Shown here: positions 62,561 to 64,000 of the stretch, one piece after another
How positions within the stretch are numbered: position 1 is the stretch's first letter
How the letters are laid out: every line of letters starts with the position of its first letter
Origin: Marinimicrococcus flavescens
GTDB lineage: Bacteria; Pseudomonadota; Alphaproteobacteria; Geminicoccales; Geminicoccaceae
Direction of reading: 5' to 3'
Assembly (NCBI GenBank): GCA_029211145.1
Contig: JARGEQ010000016.1
Location: forward strand, 162,101-226,100
Length of the DNA: 64,000 nt
Program-made: the position numbers and the translations under genes
The notes under the pieces: model-generated
Seen by the model: only the letters and a program-made list of their open reading frames with translations
The model's database searches: none
Told to the model about the DNA's origin: nothing

Positions 62561-63634
62561 ATGCCAGCGCGCATCCACAAGGGCCGGGGCGCTCCGGCCA
62601 ATCCCGCGGGGCGGTTCGAGAGGCAGGAACACGAGGCGGCGGACGACGGCTGGGGCTCGCTGGAGCTGCTGGCCGAGGATCCCTCGCCCCGCACCGAGGT
62701 CCTGCCCGATGCCTCGCGCACGGTGATCGCCCGCAACGACTCGCCCGACATCGGCTTCGACCGCTCGATCAACCCCTACCGGGGCTGCGAGCATGGCTGC
62801 ATCTATTGCTATGCGCGCCCCAGCCACGGCTATCTCGGCCTCTCCGCCGGCCTCGATTTCGAGACCAGGATCTTCGCCAAGCACGACGCGGCGGCGCTGC
62901 TGCGCCAGGAGCTCGCAAAACCCGGCTACCGTCCCGCCACCATGGCGTTGGGCACCAATACCGACCCCTACCAGCCGCTCGAAAAGCGCCTGGTCCTCAC
63001 CCGCGGCATCCTCGAGGTGCTGCTTGAGGCGCGCCATCCCTTCGCCATCACCACCAAGTCGGCCTCGGTGGTGCGCGACCTCGACATCCTGACGGCTGCC
63101 GCCCGCCACGGCCTGTGCCGTGTGGACATCTCCGTCACCACCCTCGATCCGGCCCTGGCCCGCCTGATGGAGCCGCGCGCCTCGACCCCGGCCAGACGGC
63201 TGGACGCGGTGCGCCAGCTCGCCGCCGCCGGCGTGCCGGTGGGCGTCAACGTGGCGCCGGTGATCCCAGGCCTCACCGACCACGAGATCGAGCGCATCCT
63301 CGAGACTGCCGCCGGGGCGGGGGCCGGCGGGGCGGGCTGGATCCTGCTGCGCCTGCCCTACGAGGTGAAGGAGCTGTTCGAGGCCTGGCTCGCCGGGCAC
63401 CGCCCGCTGCGCGCCCGCCACGTCCTCTCGCTGGTCCGCCAGTGCCGGGAGGGACGGCTGAACGATCCGGGGTTCGGCAGCCGGATGCGCGGCAGCGGTC
63501 CCATCGCGGCACTGATCCGCCAGCGCTTCGAGCGGGCGCTGGCCCGTCACGGCCTCGACCGCCCCCGCCGCTGGTCGCTGCGCACCGACCTCTTCCGTCC
63601 GCCCTCCCCCAGCGGCCAGCTCAGCCTGTTCTAG
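62561..63634 (+). CDS. PA0069-family radical SAM protein
   Basis: This is a SplB-like radical SAM protein of 357 residues. The cluster motif is NPYRGCEHGCIYCYARPSHG (Cys-x3-Cys-x2-Cys, about 75-82). It is followed by LGTNTDPYQPLEKRLVLTRG, ITTKSASVVRDLDIL and RVDISVTTLDPALARLMEPR. This matches the PA0069/Rv2578c group, whose reaction is not established. ATG 62561 has GGGAGG six bases upstream, and TCTAAT at 62535-62540 may be its -10 box. Intact to its stop. Confidence 0.92.
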   Translation: MPARIHKGRGAPANPAGRFERQEHEAADDGWGSLELLAEDPSPRTEVLPDASRTVIARNDSPDIGFDRSINPYRGCEHGCIYCYARPSHGYLGLSAGLDFETRIFAKHDAAALLRQELAKPGYRPATMALGTNTDPYQPLEKRLVLTRGILEVLLEARHPFAITTKSASVVRDLDILTAAARHGLCRVDISVTTLDPALARLMEPRASTPARRLDAVRQLAAAGVPVGVNVAPVIPGLTDHEIERILETAAGAGAGGAGWILLRLPYEVKELFEAWLAGHRPLRARHVLSLVRQCREGRLNDPGFGSRMRGSGPIAALIRQRFERALARHGLDRPRRWSLRTDLFRPPSPSGQLSLF

Positions 63635-64000
63635 CGGCGCATCCCCGGCCCGCCCGCCGGCGCCGATGCGCCCCGTCGCCCTTCCCGTAGCCGGCGGCTG
63701 CCGGCCCGGACCCGCCGCCGACGGCGCCACCGCCGGGCCGGGCCCTGCGGGCGCCGCCTGTCGAGGGTACCTGCTACACCCTTCCGCACGCGGAACCACC
63801 TCCCGCAGACGACCGCCGGGCGCGGCACTGCGGTCGCGGCTGACGACGTCGGCGGGCGGCGCAGGACCGTGGCGGCGGGGCCGATCAAGGCGCTGCGCGC
63901 GGCCAAGGCTTTTTTCTCCGGGAGTTGGCGGCAGCGCCCGGCCCGCAGGCCATCGCGGATGGTGGAACAGGCAGGCCGCCACGATGATGCGGCGGCGGAT
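63635..64000. other. Right-edge region without an identified gene
   Basis: It is very GC-rich and contains several overlapping open frames on the minus strand with Arg/Pro/Ala-rich translations that I cannot relate to a family. A gene continuing past the right edge cannot be excluded. Confidence 0.3.

Noticed and set aside
63631..63906. Minus-strand 91-codon frame at the right edge
   Set aside because: The translation is Arg/Pro/Ala-rich, lacks a ribosome site and resembles no family; a transposase origin was considered but no motif supports it.
1..64000. CRISPR array or large tandem repeats
   Set aside because: No regularly spaced direct repeats were seen anywhere; only short hairpins and low-complexity coding repeats occur.

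Overview
This is a very GC-rich stretch of chromosome from an alphaproteobacterium. The class is supported by the order infB-ylxR-nusA-rimP-trmB-metK-xre-lnt-corC-ybeY-phoH-miaB, and by a MucR regulator, a full cytochrome c maturation block, a cytochrome bc1 chaperone and the order yceD-plsX-fabH-ihfA-merR. A Rhodospirillales/Geminicoccales-like member is my guess; I cannot fix the genus. There are no plasmid, prophage or CRISPR signs. Many starts are GTG or TTG, and ATGA/GTGA stop-start overlaps show tight translational coupling.

Layout. 1-11.8 kb (minus strand) is a long housekeeping run: translation initiation and elongation factors (infB, ylxR, nusA, rimP), tRNA and SAM enzymes (trmB, metK), an XRE regulator, then lnt, a CorC-type CBS protein, ybeY, phoH and miaB. 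12-14.6 kb holds mucR, a TusA-like gene, rimI, tsaB and a NifU-type scaffold. 14.7-21 kb (minus) holds a DUF2333 protein, trpS, murJ and glnD. 21.1-26.2 kb (plus) is ccmDEFGHI, System I cytochrome c maturation without ccmABC. 26.4-29.9 kb is accessory: a NIPSNAP protein, a coupled pair of large unknown genes and a secreted Gly/Ser/Thr-rich protein. 29.9-31.1 kb is a graveyard of two decayed transposases, IS481-like (+) and IS1595-like (-).

31.4-39.3 kb is a carbohydrate island: GH3 beta-glucosidase, an SbmA/YddA-type ABC protein with three altered ATPase positions, a COG5368/GH144-like glucanase, a GH15 glucoamylase-like enzyme and a purine nucleoside permease family protein. 39.5-43 kb has a secreted nuclease, a RidA-family protein and a K+-independent H+-pyrophosphatase followed by a clear terminator. 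43-47.8 kb has bamE, the bc1 chaperone, the yceD-plsX-fabH lipid block, ihfA and a MerR regulator, then tRNA-Pro(GGG) with a good promoter.

48.7-64 kb is mixed: a MATE transporter, a 52-residue membrane protein, queF, an AEC transporter, an iron(III) ABC permease and its convergent binding protein with a Fur-like box, a TPR protein, ogt, a DUF4242 protein, a Tag-like glycosylase, the TIGR02587/TIGR02588 membrane pair, a SleB-type hydrolase preceded by a perfect DnaA box, an unknown protein, an S9 peptidase and a PA0069-type radical SAM protein.

The most interesting items for follow-up are the unknown pair at 26.9-29.4 kb, the glucan island with its degenerate ABC ATPase, rimP apparently lacking a canonical start codon, and the unlisted small membrane protein at 50.1 kb.
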